Source: Atopobiaceae bacterium (GTDB taxonomy: Bacteria > Actinomycetota > Coriobacteriia > Coriobacteriales > Atopobiaceae). Taken from it: a stretch of 16,628 bases of DNA. Position numbers and translations under genes: made by a program. This document shows positions 1-5,774 of this stretch, piece after piece. Under the pieces are notes generated by a model. It was not told where the DNA came from, made no database searches, and worked only from the letters and a program-made list of their open reading frames with translations. The DNA is taken from NCBI GenBank assembly GCA_017510875.1, contig JAFWLX010000341.1, positions 1 to 16,628 of the forward strand. The letters run 5' to 3'. The stretch's first letter is position 1. Each line of letters starts with the position of its first letter.

Positions 1-448
1 GAGTTGAGGATGGAGCGGACAGTCTCGATGCCCTCGAACTGGTCCAGCTCCTCGAACCACACCACCGAGCAGTATCCCTTGGTGAATTTCACGCCCTTGA
101 GCTTGAGAGGATCGTCCGCCCCACGGAAGACGATCCTCTGCCCAGTCGGGGTATACGTAATCTCCATCGGAGAGACGCGAGAGAGGAACACGCCCTCCAG
201 CTCCAGCACCTCTATGGCCCACAGCAGCTGCTGATAGACGCTGTCGCGGAGGGTGTTTCCAAACCTTCTCACCACGACAGCATTGGCCCTCGAGTTGGCG
301 ATGATGAGAAGGACGATGGCTATGAGATGAACGTGCCCTCGCGCCCGCCCGGTAGCCAGTGGTGCGTGTGGCCGCGCGCCATCACGTCCCCCAGCACCAG
401 ATGAAAGCGCGGGATGATGTGGCCGGCAACGGTGACGCTCTCGGCCAT
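1..448 (-). pseudogene. Phage terminase large subunit (PBSX/TIGR01547-like), broken, runs off window edge
   Basis: The large terminase subunit is the ATPase/nuclease that packages phage DNA. Reading the minus strand from ATG 448, one base after the small-subunit stop, gives a terminase-like N-terminus ending in HHWLPGGREGTFIS and then TAG near 319. In intact relatives this stretch is a P-loop of the type GGRGSTKSSFIS. Here the G-[ST]-K-S core is missing, so the Walker A lysine is lost. One base further the frame shifts, and from about 317 down to 1 another frame continues the family sequence: NAVVVRRFGNTLRDSV, then SPMEITYTPTGQRIVFRGADD, then VVWFEELDQFEG with the Walker B region. A small deletion plus a frameshift make a functional product unlikely. 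The rest of the gene lies outside the window. The family call is strong; pseudogene status assumes a correct assembly. Confidence 0.85.
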
Positions 449-449
449 G

Positions 450-855
450 CTACCCCTCGTCCCCGACGGTGGCCATCGGCTCGATCACCAGGCCGAGGGT
501 GAGCTGGACAGGAGCGTTGTCGGAGTCCTCCGCCTTGCGCTCCATCTTGCCGTACTCCATCGGGTACTTGCGCTCGAGCAGCCAGGCGGCCGCCGTCCAG
601 TACTGCGCACGGCTCATGGCCGCGCTCTTGATGGTCGTCAGCAGTCCTCTCTTGTACTCCGATTCGACCTTTTTTAACTCTGTGAATAACGCGCGCTTCA
701 CACCGGACTTCGCGTTCTCACCGTCCTTCAGCCAGCGGTAGAACGTAGACTGGTTCACGCCGATGCCGGCGATGATGTCGGCGTCGCACAGGCTCCCTCT
801 TCAGTTCCGCGATCTGGTCCACGAGCTTGTATGTCAGCTTCAGCTTTGCAGGCAT
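450..855 (-). pseudogene. Phage terminase small subunit, frameshifted near its N-terminus
   Basis: Small terminase subunits bind the phage packaging site through a helix-turn-helix and hand DNA to the large subunit. ATG 855 is preceded by a strong AGGAGGTG site six bases upstream and opens MPAKLKLTYKLVDQIAELK. That frame is lost around 795-800. The neighbouring frame continues with CDADIIAGIGVNQSTFYRW, the HTH typical of phBC6A51-type small terminases, then an Ala-rich helical region to TAG at 452-450. Restoring one base would give about 135 residues, a normal length. GTG 758 could start a 102-residue product but would drop half of the HTH and has no good ribosome site. The gene sits one base upstream of the large-subunit remnant, the usual packaging order. 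Confidence 0.8.
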
Positions 856-887
856 GATGCCACCTCCTCGACGCTGCATCATGCCTG
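849..887 (-). promoter_or_regulatory. 12-bp hairpin enclosing the small-terminase ribosome site and start codon
   Basis: Positions 849-860 and 876-887 form a perfect 12-bp inverted repeat (CAGGCATGATGC and its complement). In the minus-strand transcript the 15-base loop holds the AGGAGG ribosome site, and the 3' arm of the stem holds the ATG of the small terminase. Such a fold would be expected to limit initiation. The repeat is directly visible; a regulatory role is inference. Confidence 0.45.
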
Positions 888-1004
888 TGCGTCACAAATT
901 CGCGTACTAACGCAACGCCTCGCAGCCAACGAGCGAAGACATCGCCAAGTAAGTGAGTTCATCAATTATGCTTTATGTAGTTTCAACCTCAGGAGGTGGT
1001 TTCC

Positions 1005-1346
1005 GTGTATGAGTATGGCGGAAAGACATACGCAAGCGAAGACGAGTACTTCGACTCGCTCAAGGTCAACGATAGTTATCATTTCTCGATTCCATTCGAG
1101 TACATTGCCGTAAATCACGGTGACGGCAACTATGAGATCGGCACGGCATATATGGAAGTCGACGTGACCTGGAGTGACAGCGCGCATGAGTATCTGATAT
1201 CGTACTACTCACCAGATGCAGGCAACATAGATCCAACCCAAGGCAATGATAGCGTTGACGGCTTCTTCATGAACGAAGTCTATGACAAAGCAGTCAGTCA
1301 ATTGGTCTCACAGGGTGTCCCTTCGAACTGCATACAGCCTTGGTAG
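1005..1346 (+). CDS. Hypothetical acidic protein, 113 aa
   Basis: I do not recognise this protein. GTG 1005 is chosen because AGGAGG at 991-996 lies eight bases upstream. An in-frame GTG at 996 overlaps that ribosome site and is therefore unlikely. The product begins VYEYGGKTYASEDEYFDSL and is rich in aromatic and acidic residues (several Tyr, Asp and Glu clusters). It has no predicted membrane segment, signal peptide or cysteine motif; there is a single Cys near the C-terminus. It is transcribed away from the broken terminase genes and converges on the zinc-ribbon gene, with a hairpin between them. Its intact frame and good ribosome site beside decayed phage genes suggest a retained accessory (cargo) gene, but this is inference. 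Base composition is lower in GC than the neighbours. Confidence 0.6.
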   Translation: MYEYGGKTYASEDEYFDSLKVNDSYHFSIPFEYIAVNHGDGNYEIGTAYMEVDVTWSDSAHEYLISYYSPDAGNIDPTQGNDSVDGFFMNEVYDKAVSQLVSQGVPSNCIQPW

Positions 1347-1365
1347 CAGATCTCTCAGCAAGAAA

Positions 1366-1401
1366 GGAGGGCCGACTAGGTATTCGCCTCGTCAGCCCTC
1401 C
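1366..1401 (-). terminator. Hairpin terminator between convergent genes
   Basis: GGAGGGCCGAC (1366-1376) pairs with GTCAGCCCTCC (1391-1401), eleven pairs with one G:U-type mismatch and a 14-base loop. On the minus strand the stem is followed by TTTCTT, which fits an intrinsic terminator for the gene ending at 1408. On the plus strand the tail is only TTTATT after four other bases. Confidence 0.6.
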
Positions 1402-1407
1402 GCAGCT

Positions 1408-1833
1408 TTATTGAGTGCTCTTCCTCTCGCGCCTAGTCTTGAGCCCGTGCTTCTTGCAAAGCCGACTGTTCCGCTTGCGCATCCGGTCGCGCTCCCGCCT
1501 GATGGCCGCGACCTCGGCCTCGTTGTCCTTTTCCTCACGCTCTCGCTGCAGCAGCTCGTTGAAGGCGATCTCCTCCTCAAGGTGCATGCTCTCGGTGCAC
1601 GCGGGGCAGAGCCCGCTCTGCCTGTTGAGTCGGATGCCCACCACGCCGCACTCGGGACATACGTGCTGCGCCTTGAGGCTCACGTGGTAGCGGCTCGCTT
1701 GGTTCTCGATGGAGCAGATCGATCTGAAGCTCCCACACTCCGAGATCAGCGCAACCTGCACCGCCTCGGCGCCGAGGTAGCCACGCTCGCGCATCACCTC
1801 AAGCTCCTGCGTCGTCCAGAGCGTGTTCGTCAT
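1408..1833 (-). CDS. Zinc-ribbon protein with N-terminal HTH-like segment, about 141 aa
   Basis: The N-terminus (about residues 4-50, from LWTTQELEVMRERGYLG to the SRYHVSLK segment) has the W-T-x-x-E and terminal A-S-R-Y-x-V-S-L pattern seen in small Myb/SANT-like HTH proteins of phages. A CPEC...CPAC zinc ribbon with CX2CX13CX2C spacing follows at about residues 60-80. The C-terminal half is a highly charged helix rich in Arg, Lys and Glu, likely coiled coil or nucleic-acid binding. ATG 1833 is preferred, with a weak GGTGG site upstream; GTG 1842 in the same frame is an alternative. It may act as a phage-type DNA-binding or regulatory protein. Function is not known from sequence alone. The frame is intact although the flanking phage-like genes are broken. 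Confidence 0.6.
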   Translation of the reverse strand: MTNTLWTTQELEVMRERGYLGAEAVQVALISECGSFRSICSIENQASRYHVSLKAQHVCPECGVVGIRLNRQSGLCPACTESMHLEEEIAFNELLQREREEKDNEAEVAAIRRERDRMRKRNSRLCKKHGLKTRRERKSTQ

Positions 1834-1963
1834 CGCGACCACCGCTCAGGACCCAAGGAGGTCAAAAGAGGGTCTAAAGCCTTTGTCCCCCAAAGTCTCA
1901 TAGGAAGGGCGTGGGGTGTGTTGTCGGTGAGCCCTTGCCCTGACACACATCCCCTCCCCAAAA

Positions 1964-1977
1964 CCCTTATATAAGGG
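1964..1977. repeat. 14-bp perfect palindrome CCCTTATATAAGGG
   Basis: A perfect palindrome upstream of the zinc-ribbon gene (minus strand). It contains TTATAT, and a TTTTGC lies 16 bases upstream on the minus strand, so it could overlap a -10 box and act as an operator. A role is speculative. Confidence 0.3.
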
Positions 1978-2014
1978 GACTTCTAAAAAAGCAAAACCGA
2001 GCCTTTTAGGGGTC

Positions 2015-2599
2015 TCAGGACTCGATAGGAAGCTCACTCTGGACCCCCTCTCCCTTGTCAGCGGCAGGGGCATCAAGGCCAGAAGTTGCCGCATCATTTA
2101 CAGCCTGGGCAACAGAATCGCCGCCCCTGGCCAAGCCCGAAGTTGCGCCATCATCCTTGGGTCTGCGCACGATCGTCGCCCGTTGGCTCTTGGGGTCGAT
2201 GGATCGCATGAAGCGCGTGGACTGGTCCACCCATCGGTTCACGGTGGGCTGGTTCCAGTTGAGCGCCTTCTGCACGTCGTCTCAGAACACGAAGGAGCGG
2301 CCGCCCAGCAGGCGCTCGCACACGGCGTCCATGGAGGCGACCTTTCCCAGGTTCTCGGCCTCTGTCTTCATCTTCCTTGCCTCGCTCACGCCCCCGTAGT
2401 TGGGCTTGCAGTCGGCTAGTAGTCTGGTGGAGTCGGTCACGTGCAAGGGGAACGTCAGCCACAGGTCCAGCGGCTCGCGGCAGTCGAACTCGCGCAGCGT
2501 GAAGGACATCCCCCAGCCGATGAGATGCTTGACCTCGCGCAGCAAGTTTGACTCCCGCACCATCTCGAGCGTCTAGGCATCCAAGACGAGCTCAGTCAT
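2015..2599 (-). pseudogene. Phage-like gene with two in-frame stop codons
   Basis: One continuous minus-strand frame of 194 codons is interrupted by TAG at 2575-2573 and TGA at 2284-2282. The pieces read MTELVLDA-stop-TLEMVRESNLLREVKHL, and later GGRSFVF-stop-DDVQKALNWNQPTVNRWVD. Sequence character is continuous across both stops, with a second HTH-like stretch (ALNWNQPTVNRW) directly after the TGA. The first stop is one base from CAG (Gln) and the second from CGA (Arg) or TGG (Trp). The C-terminal 45 residues are Ala/Gly/Asp-rich and probably disordered. ATG 2599 has no clear ribosome site and the frame is open a few codons further up, so the true 5' end may be lost. I do not recognise the family; a phage DNA-binding protein is the best guess. 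Confidence 0.6.
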
Positions 2600-3219
2600 G
2601 TCGAGCACCGCAGCCTGCGATTGTCATCTTGAACTACTACACTTGGCAAAAGTCGCTCATCAAAGAGTAAGCCTATTGCAGCAACGCATCTTAGCTTTCT
2701 CATATTTCAAATATCGCTGACTTTATTGGCCCGCTGTCCCCTCAGCAAAGGACAGCGGGCCATAAGCGCTCAGCTTCCAGTGGCGGTCGGGAAGTCTCAT
2801 ATGGCTAGACCAGAGTAGCCATCAGTCAAAACTTGACGAGAAGGCCGCCATCCCACCCAAGACAGCAACTATCTCGCGCCGAACGTCCCATCTGCTAGTA
2901 GCCCTTTAGTGACCTTGCCATCGACAGCTGTAAGTGTGCCATCACGTTATAAACGAAATTGGTGGCATCTGAGAGTAGACGGAAAAGCGGTTGTGGGCGA
3001 AGGTTCTCTGCGTAGCATTCCTTTCTACATTACAATGTGACTTACCTTGTTCATATGACTCATGGGAGTGGTGCTGTGTCCATCAGGGATGGGATTCGTA
3101 TCAAAGGCTAGGCATAGCGCCTGGCAGACACATAGGCGCAGCCGCAACGGCGCATGGGCCTCCAGCGACCAAATTGGTTGCGAAGTCAGATACAAACCCA
3201 AACCGAAAGGTGAACAGCC
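2600..3219. other. 620-base stretch without an intact gene
   Basis: No open frame here has a convincing start and protein-like composition. A strong hairpin at 2728-2761 looks like the terminator of a vanished minus-strand gene. Upstream of it on the minus strand a short protein-like frame, DGTLTAVDGKVTKGLLADG, runs from about 2942 to a TAG at 2871-2869, followed by a second short frame. These may be decayed coding sequence. Composition is lower in GC than in the flanks. I saw no tRNA fold, integrase fragment or attachment repeat. Confidence 0.4.
2728..2761. terminator. Strong 12-bp hairpin, probable orphan terminator
   Basis: GGCCCGCTGTCC (2728-2739) and GGACAGCGGGCC (2750-2761) are perfect complements with a 10-base loop. 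Neither side has a good T-run (minus-strand tail AATAAAG). No intact gene ends here, so it is probably left over from a lost gene. Confidence 0.5.
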
Positions 3220-3690
3220 ATGTCATGGAGAAGCATCGGCCAGCCCGTCGTCATAACGCCAGAAATCGCGCTACGCCTCGCGGAAATCTACGAGGAGTGG
3301 GATCAGAAGCGGATACCCAAGGGCGTGCGCCTTGTGCGTTGTCCCGAGGGTGATTGCTGGACCGTCGAGCACACCGAACCACACGCAGATGGAACAACGC
3401 TAGGGTCGGTCCGTGACAACGAGTTCAGAGTCGACGTTGAGATCACGCTCTATACCAACCTTAACGTCAAGGCGATGGATGCCAAGGAGGCGCTTGATGC
3501 AGTAGTGGCCACATGGGCCAACGAGCGTCCGTCCCGAATCGAAGCGATAGTCTCAAGCGCTTGGGCGGAGGTCTGCCGTCCGGGCGAGACTTCAAACCGC
3601 AGCCTTGCCTGGGCCGACTTCCCTCTTCGAGCAGACGAGGGCAGGCGGCGCTACGCCATCGTTGAGCTTGGCATGGACGTTCAGAACTGA
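3220..3690 (+). CDS. Hypothetical protein, 156 aa
   Basis: ATG 3220 is preceded by AAAGGTGA about six bases upstream, and the frame is open for 156 residues. The N-terminal third (ITPEIALRLAEIYEEWDQKR) looks like an amphipathic helix. The middle holds a predicted mixed beta section with RCPEGDCW and VDVEITLYTNLNV, and the end is charged. There are no membrane segments or signal peptide. I do not recognise a family or catalytic motif. It is followed by a large hairpin at 3702-3750 and then by an antitoxin gene with its own promoter. It is not an obvious RelE-fold toxin partner for that antitoxin. Probably an accessory or phage-derived gene. Confidence 0.6.
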   Translation: MSWRSIGQPVVITPEIALRLAEIYEEWDQKRIPKGVRLVRCPEGDCWTVEHTEPHADGTTLGSVRDNEFRVDVEITLYTNLNVKAMDAKEALDAVVATWANERPSRIEAIVSSAWAEVCRPGETSNRSLAWADFPLRADEGRRRYAIVELGMDVQN

Positions 3691-3701
3691 GCTCCTAATG
3701 C

Positions 3702-3750
3702 AGGGCGACAGATCGGCATGCAAGCGCATGGCATGCCGAGTTGTCGCCCT
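3702..3750. terminator. Long hairpin (20-base arms) after the 3220-3690 gene
   Basis: Arms 3702-3721 and 3731-3750 match at 18 of 20 positions: AGGGCGACA and TCGGCATGC on either side of a two-base internal mismatch, with a 9-base loop. It begins 11 bases after the stop codon. There is no T-run, so it may be a terminator, an mRNA-stabilising 3' hairpin or a mobile palindrome. Confidence 0.5.
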
Positions 3751-3805
3751 CCGCATCATGAACCCCATTGCTAGGCCAATCGAGATTCCAGCTATCTCAA
3801 AACAT

Positions 3806-3833
3806 GCTTGCATACGTGCTCGCATACTATAAT
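3806..3833 (+). promoter_or_regulatory. Promoter with tandem 10-mer repeat before the orphan antitoxin
   Basis: A consensus TATAAT lies at 3828-3833, about 32 bases before the start codon at 3865. Immediately upstream, GCTTGCATAC (3806-3815) and GCTCGCATAC (3818-3827) are direct repeats matching at 9 of 10 bases with 12-base periodicity, close to one helical turn. They occupy the -35/spacer region. HTH antitoxins commonly bind repeats at their own promoter, so this is a candidate operator. The -35 box itself is poor. Confidence 0.5.
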
Positions 3834-3864
3834 CTGTACAAACCAAACTGCTCTAGGAGGAAAC

Positions 3865-4164
3865 ATGAAGAATAGCACGTACGATCACATGCTCAAGTAC
3901 CTGGACAAGCCCAAAGATGTCGCCGAGTTCCTCGATGAAGTCATCTACTGCGACGGCCCCGCATACGTACCTGCGGCACTCCATGTAGTCTCGCGCTCCA
4001 AGGCCCTGAAGAGGCTCGCCAAACGCACGGGAAAGAAGCCGTCCAAGCTCAAGAAGGCTCTGCGTGTTGGCAAGAACCCTTCTCTTACCAAGGTGTGCAA
4101 CGCCTTGGAGGCTTGTGGTCTCACACTTTCCATCACGCTCGACCCTGGCACGAAAGCCAAGTAA
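3865..4164 (+). CDS. HI1420/HigA-type addiction-module antitoxin (HTH), orphan, 99 aa
   Basis: This is a DNA-binding antitoxin of the COG3636/TIGR02684 type, which normally neutralises a RelE-fold killer protein and represses the shared operon. The N-terminal block LDKPKDVAEFLDEVIYCDGP matches the family's YLdxPexaaeFLxeA pattern. Residues about 43-88 form the XRE-like HTH: RLAKRTGKKPSKLKKALRVG, then NPSLTKVCNALEACGL. Length is typical. ATG 3865 is chosen because AGGAGG sits at 3855-3860; an upstream in-frame ATG at 3808 overlaps the promoter. No RelE-like toxin gene is adjacent: upstream lies the unrelated 3220-3690 gene and downstream a broken TIGR04076 gene. It is therefore an orphan, either a remnant or an anti-addiction factor. 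Confidence 0.8.
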   Translation: MKNSTYDHMLKYLDKPKDVAEFLDEVIYCDGPAYVPAALHVVSRSKALKRLAKRTGKKPSKLKKALRVGKNPSLTKVCNALEACGLTLSITLDPGTKAK

Positions 4165-4369
4165 GGCAATCGTACTAGCGTTACATCTGATGCTATGGGA
4201 TGAGGCACGTACGTTGATATCACTCGATGACGAGGGCAAAGCCCCGGTCTCGCACCAACCTACGATGATAAAGCTCGGGACATACTGTATTAATCCACCC
4301 GACGAGGCTGACATGGATCGTGACATCGCCTCCAAGGACGGTCCCAAAGCCCATGGAGAAAATCCGGCG

Positions 4370-4744
4370 ATGAGGCACAAGGTGAGGGTCACGGTCCTGG
4401 ACAAGAAGCTCTACCCAGAGCTGCAGTAGCAGTACTGCGCCGACAAGCAGGCGGGCGCCTGCCCCGTCCACCACGTGGGCGACGTGTACGAGTTCCTGCG
4501 TGAAGACGAGCACGACCACTTCTGGCACGGCGGCCTGGGCACGCTGGTGCAGACCTCCGCGGAGGACCCGGACAAGGTCGCGGGCAGCCCCAAGATGCCC
4601 CACTGCCCGGAGGCGTGGGACGCCATCAGCCGCTACATCTACACCGGCCTGCAGGGCAGCTCCGTCATGCGCGGGTGGATGGAGCGCGAGAACGAGATGA
4701 TCTGCTGCTGCAGCGACGGCACGAGACCGGTGTACCTGCAATAG
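4370..4744 (+). pseudogene. TIGR04076 family protein, copy A, interrupted by TAG and altered C-terminus
   Basis: TIGR04076 proteins are small, cysteine-rich proteins of unknown function. ATG 4370 opens MRHKVRVTVLDKKLYPELQ, which fits the usual N-terminus, then TAG at 4427-4429. The same frame continues with QYCADKQAGACPVHHVGD, a central DDEHDHFW-like region, CPEAWDAISRYIYTGLQG, and the signature ENEMICCCSDGTRP. The family normally ends in a F-K-x-E motif; here it ends VYLQ, with divergence from copy B starting at about 4730. A nonsense codon and a replaced tail suggest a dead gene. A product starting at GTG 4475 would keep the C-terminal half but has no clear ribosome site. About 200 bases upstream (4165-4369) hold no convincing gene, though the same frame is open there. 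Confidence 0.75.
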
Positions 4745-4860
4745 CGTAGGAGCCGGCCTAGGCGCTTCTCCTCGGCGTAGAGCGCGTAGGCTACGAGGAA
4801 CACCGTGCGTCGATTTCCACGAACCAGCGGTTGAGTTCTAGCACGTCAACGGCATATCAA
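4745..4860 (-). pseudogene. Possible coding remnant, frameshifted
   Basis: On the minus strand, VLELNRWFVEIDA (about 4845-4808) is followed in another frame by VFLVAYALYAEEKRLGRLLR (about 4803-4744). Both have protein-like composition and join plausibly with a two-base shift. No start codon or ribosome site is convincing and the frame then runs into sequence antisense to copy A. I do not recognise it, and it may be chance. Confidence 0.25.
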
Positions 4861-4884
4861 CCACTGGTTGGGAGCCCTGCGACA

Positions 4885-5199
4885 TCACGGAAGCATCTTG
4901 GTGAGGTCGCGCGCGCCATAGATGAAGCGCCGCACCTCCATAACGTCATCGAAGACGACATAGAAGACCATGTAGTTGCCCACGGGAAACCAGTAATACG
5001 GCAGCCGGCGCGACCGTGTGGTCTTGTACACCTGAGCCATGGTGGGCGCCTTCGCGTGCTCGAGGATTGCCTGCTCTGTCCTGTCAAGCAAGCGCTCGGC
5101 TGCGGAGGGGTTATGGAGCACGTCCCTTACGTAGAACACTGCCTGTTCTAGATCGTCCCAGAAGAGAGGCAGGTACTGGAGCCTAAATTGCGTCGGCAC
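4885..5199 (-). CDS. RelE/ParE-superfamily type II toxin, 104 aa
   Basis: The toxin of a type II toxin-antitoxin pair. RelE members cut mRNA in the ribosome and ParE members target gyrase; sequence alone does not settle which. The fold pattern is clear: N-terminal LQYLPLFWDDLEQAVFYV, the middle helix NPSAAERLLDRTEQAI, then beta strands LPYYWFPVGNYMVFYVVFDD and the C-terminal VRRFIYGARDLTKML with its conserved basic residues. It starts at GTG 5199, inside the antitoxin gene, with a 17-base overlap and a GGGAGGAG site eight bases upstream, so translation is coupled. No defect is visible. It lies between two broken copies of a TIGR04076 gene, so it may be what keeps this decayed segment in the genome. 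Confidence 0.88.
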   Translation of the reverse strand: MPTQFRLQYLPLFWDDLEQAVFYVRDVLHNPSAAERLLDRTEQAILEHAKAPTMAQVYKTTRSRRLPYYWFPVGNYMVFYVVFDDVMEVRRFIYGARDLTKMLP

Positions 5200-5449
5200 G
5201 ACGAAGCTCCTCCCTCAGAGCGCCAAACACCTCGTCATGGGAGTAGCGCATCGCCGTTGACGAAGCCTGGCGGTCCGCAGCGTCAAGCATCGCCTCGACG
5301 CTGCCCGTAAGGCTCTCGTACTGCTCCATGTTCATCACGACCATGGAGCCGTAGCCGTTCTTCGTCAGGAAGACCGGGCCGCCCGTTGCCACAGCCTCTT
5401 CCACCGCGGCATAGTGGTTGCGCAATTCTGAGACAGGCATGATCTGCAT
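5183..5449 (-). CDS. Phd/YefM-type antitoxin, 88 aa
   Basis: The N-terminal DNA-binding domain matches Phd/YefM: MQIMPVSELRNHYAAVEEAV, then GGPVFLTKNGYGSMVVMNMEQYESL. Antitoxins of this type repress their own operon and cover the toxin with the C-terminal tail, here the Glu/Arg-rich HDEVFGALREELRRADAI. ATG 5449 has AGGAGG six bases upstream. It is first in a two-gene operon with the toxin and overlaps it by 17 bases. The promoter lies at 5480-5488. The gene is intact. Confidence 0.9.
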   Translation of the reverse strand: MQIMPVSELRNHYAAVEEAVATGGPVFLTKNGYGSMVVMNMEQYESLTGSVEAMLDAADRQASSTAMRYSHDEVFGALREELRRADAI

Positions 5450-5479
5450 CGCATCCTCCTTCTGGCAATTTTTATCAGA

Positions 5480-5488
5480 ATTATATCA
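5480..5488 (-). promoter_or_regulatory. Extended -10 promoter of the toxin-antitoxin operon
   Basis: On the minus strand TGATATAAT (5488-5480) is a perfect extended -10 element about 30 bases before the antitoxin start. There is no good -35, as expected for that class. The palindrome ATCATGAT (5485-5492) overlaps it and could be part of an operator. The promoter ends exactly where the TIGR04076 fragment (copy B) begins. Confidence 0.6.
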
Positions 5489-5490
5489 TG

Positions 5491-5712
5491 ATGCCCCAAT
5501 GCTCCGAGGCGTGGGACGCCATCAGCCGCTACATCTATACCGGCCTGCAGGGTGGCTCCATCATGCGCGGGTGGATGGAGCGCGAGAACGAGATGATCTG
5601 CTGCTGCAGCGACGGCACGAGGCCGTTCATCTTCAAGGTCGAGATTGCCTCACGCAAGTCCTGTAGTTTTCGAAAGCATCTTGGGCCGAGCGGCTTGGAG
5701 GCAGATACTTGA
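5491..5712 (+). pseudogene. TIGR04076 family fragment, copy B (C-terminal half only)
   Basis: Starting at 5491 the sequence MPQCSEAWDAISRYIYTGLQ and ENEMICCCSDGTRPFIFKVE matches the second half of copy A. Nucleotides 5491-5625 match 4595-4729 with 8 differences in 135 (about 94 percent). The first half (about 75 codons) is missing. The break falls at the -10 element of the toxin-antitoxin operon. After KVE the frame continues with unrelated sequence to 5712. There is no ribosome site at the ATG pair 5488/5491. Unlike copy A, this fragment keeps the family's normal FKVE ending, so the two copies together cover one whole gene. Confidence 0.75.
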
Positions 5713-5774
5713 GGGCATAAGCAGCAGCACGAGGACGCGAGTAAAGGCTCGCAGCCTAAAGAGAAGGAGTTGCA

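Noticed and set aside
2940..3219. Riboswitch or tRNA in the leader of the 3220 gene
   Set aside because: Short inverted repeats exist (for example 2937-2944 with 2960-2967) but no cloverleaf, conserved aptamer core or terminator is visible.
3220..3690. RelE-fold toxin partner for the antitoxin at 3865
   Set aside because: Its length and strand pattern do not match the HI1419 killer family. A hairpin and a separate promoter lie between the two genes.
2015..4744. Stop-codon reassignment as in some phages
   Set aside because: Frameshifts and deletions in neighbouring genes and TAG/TGA/TAA used as normal stops nearby make simple decay the better explanation.
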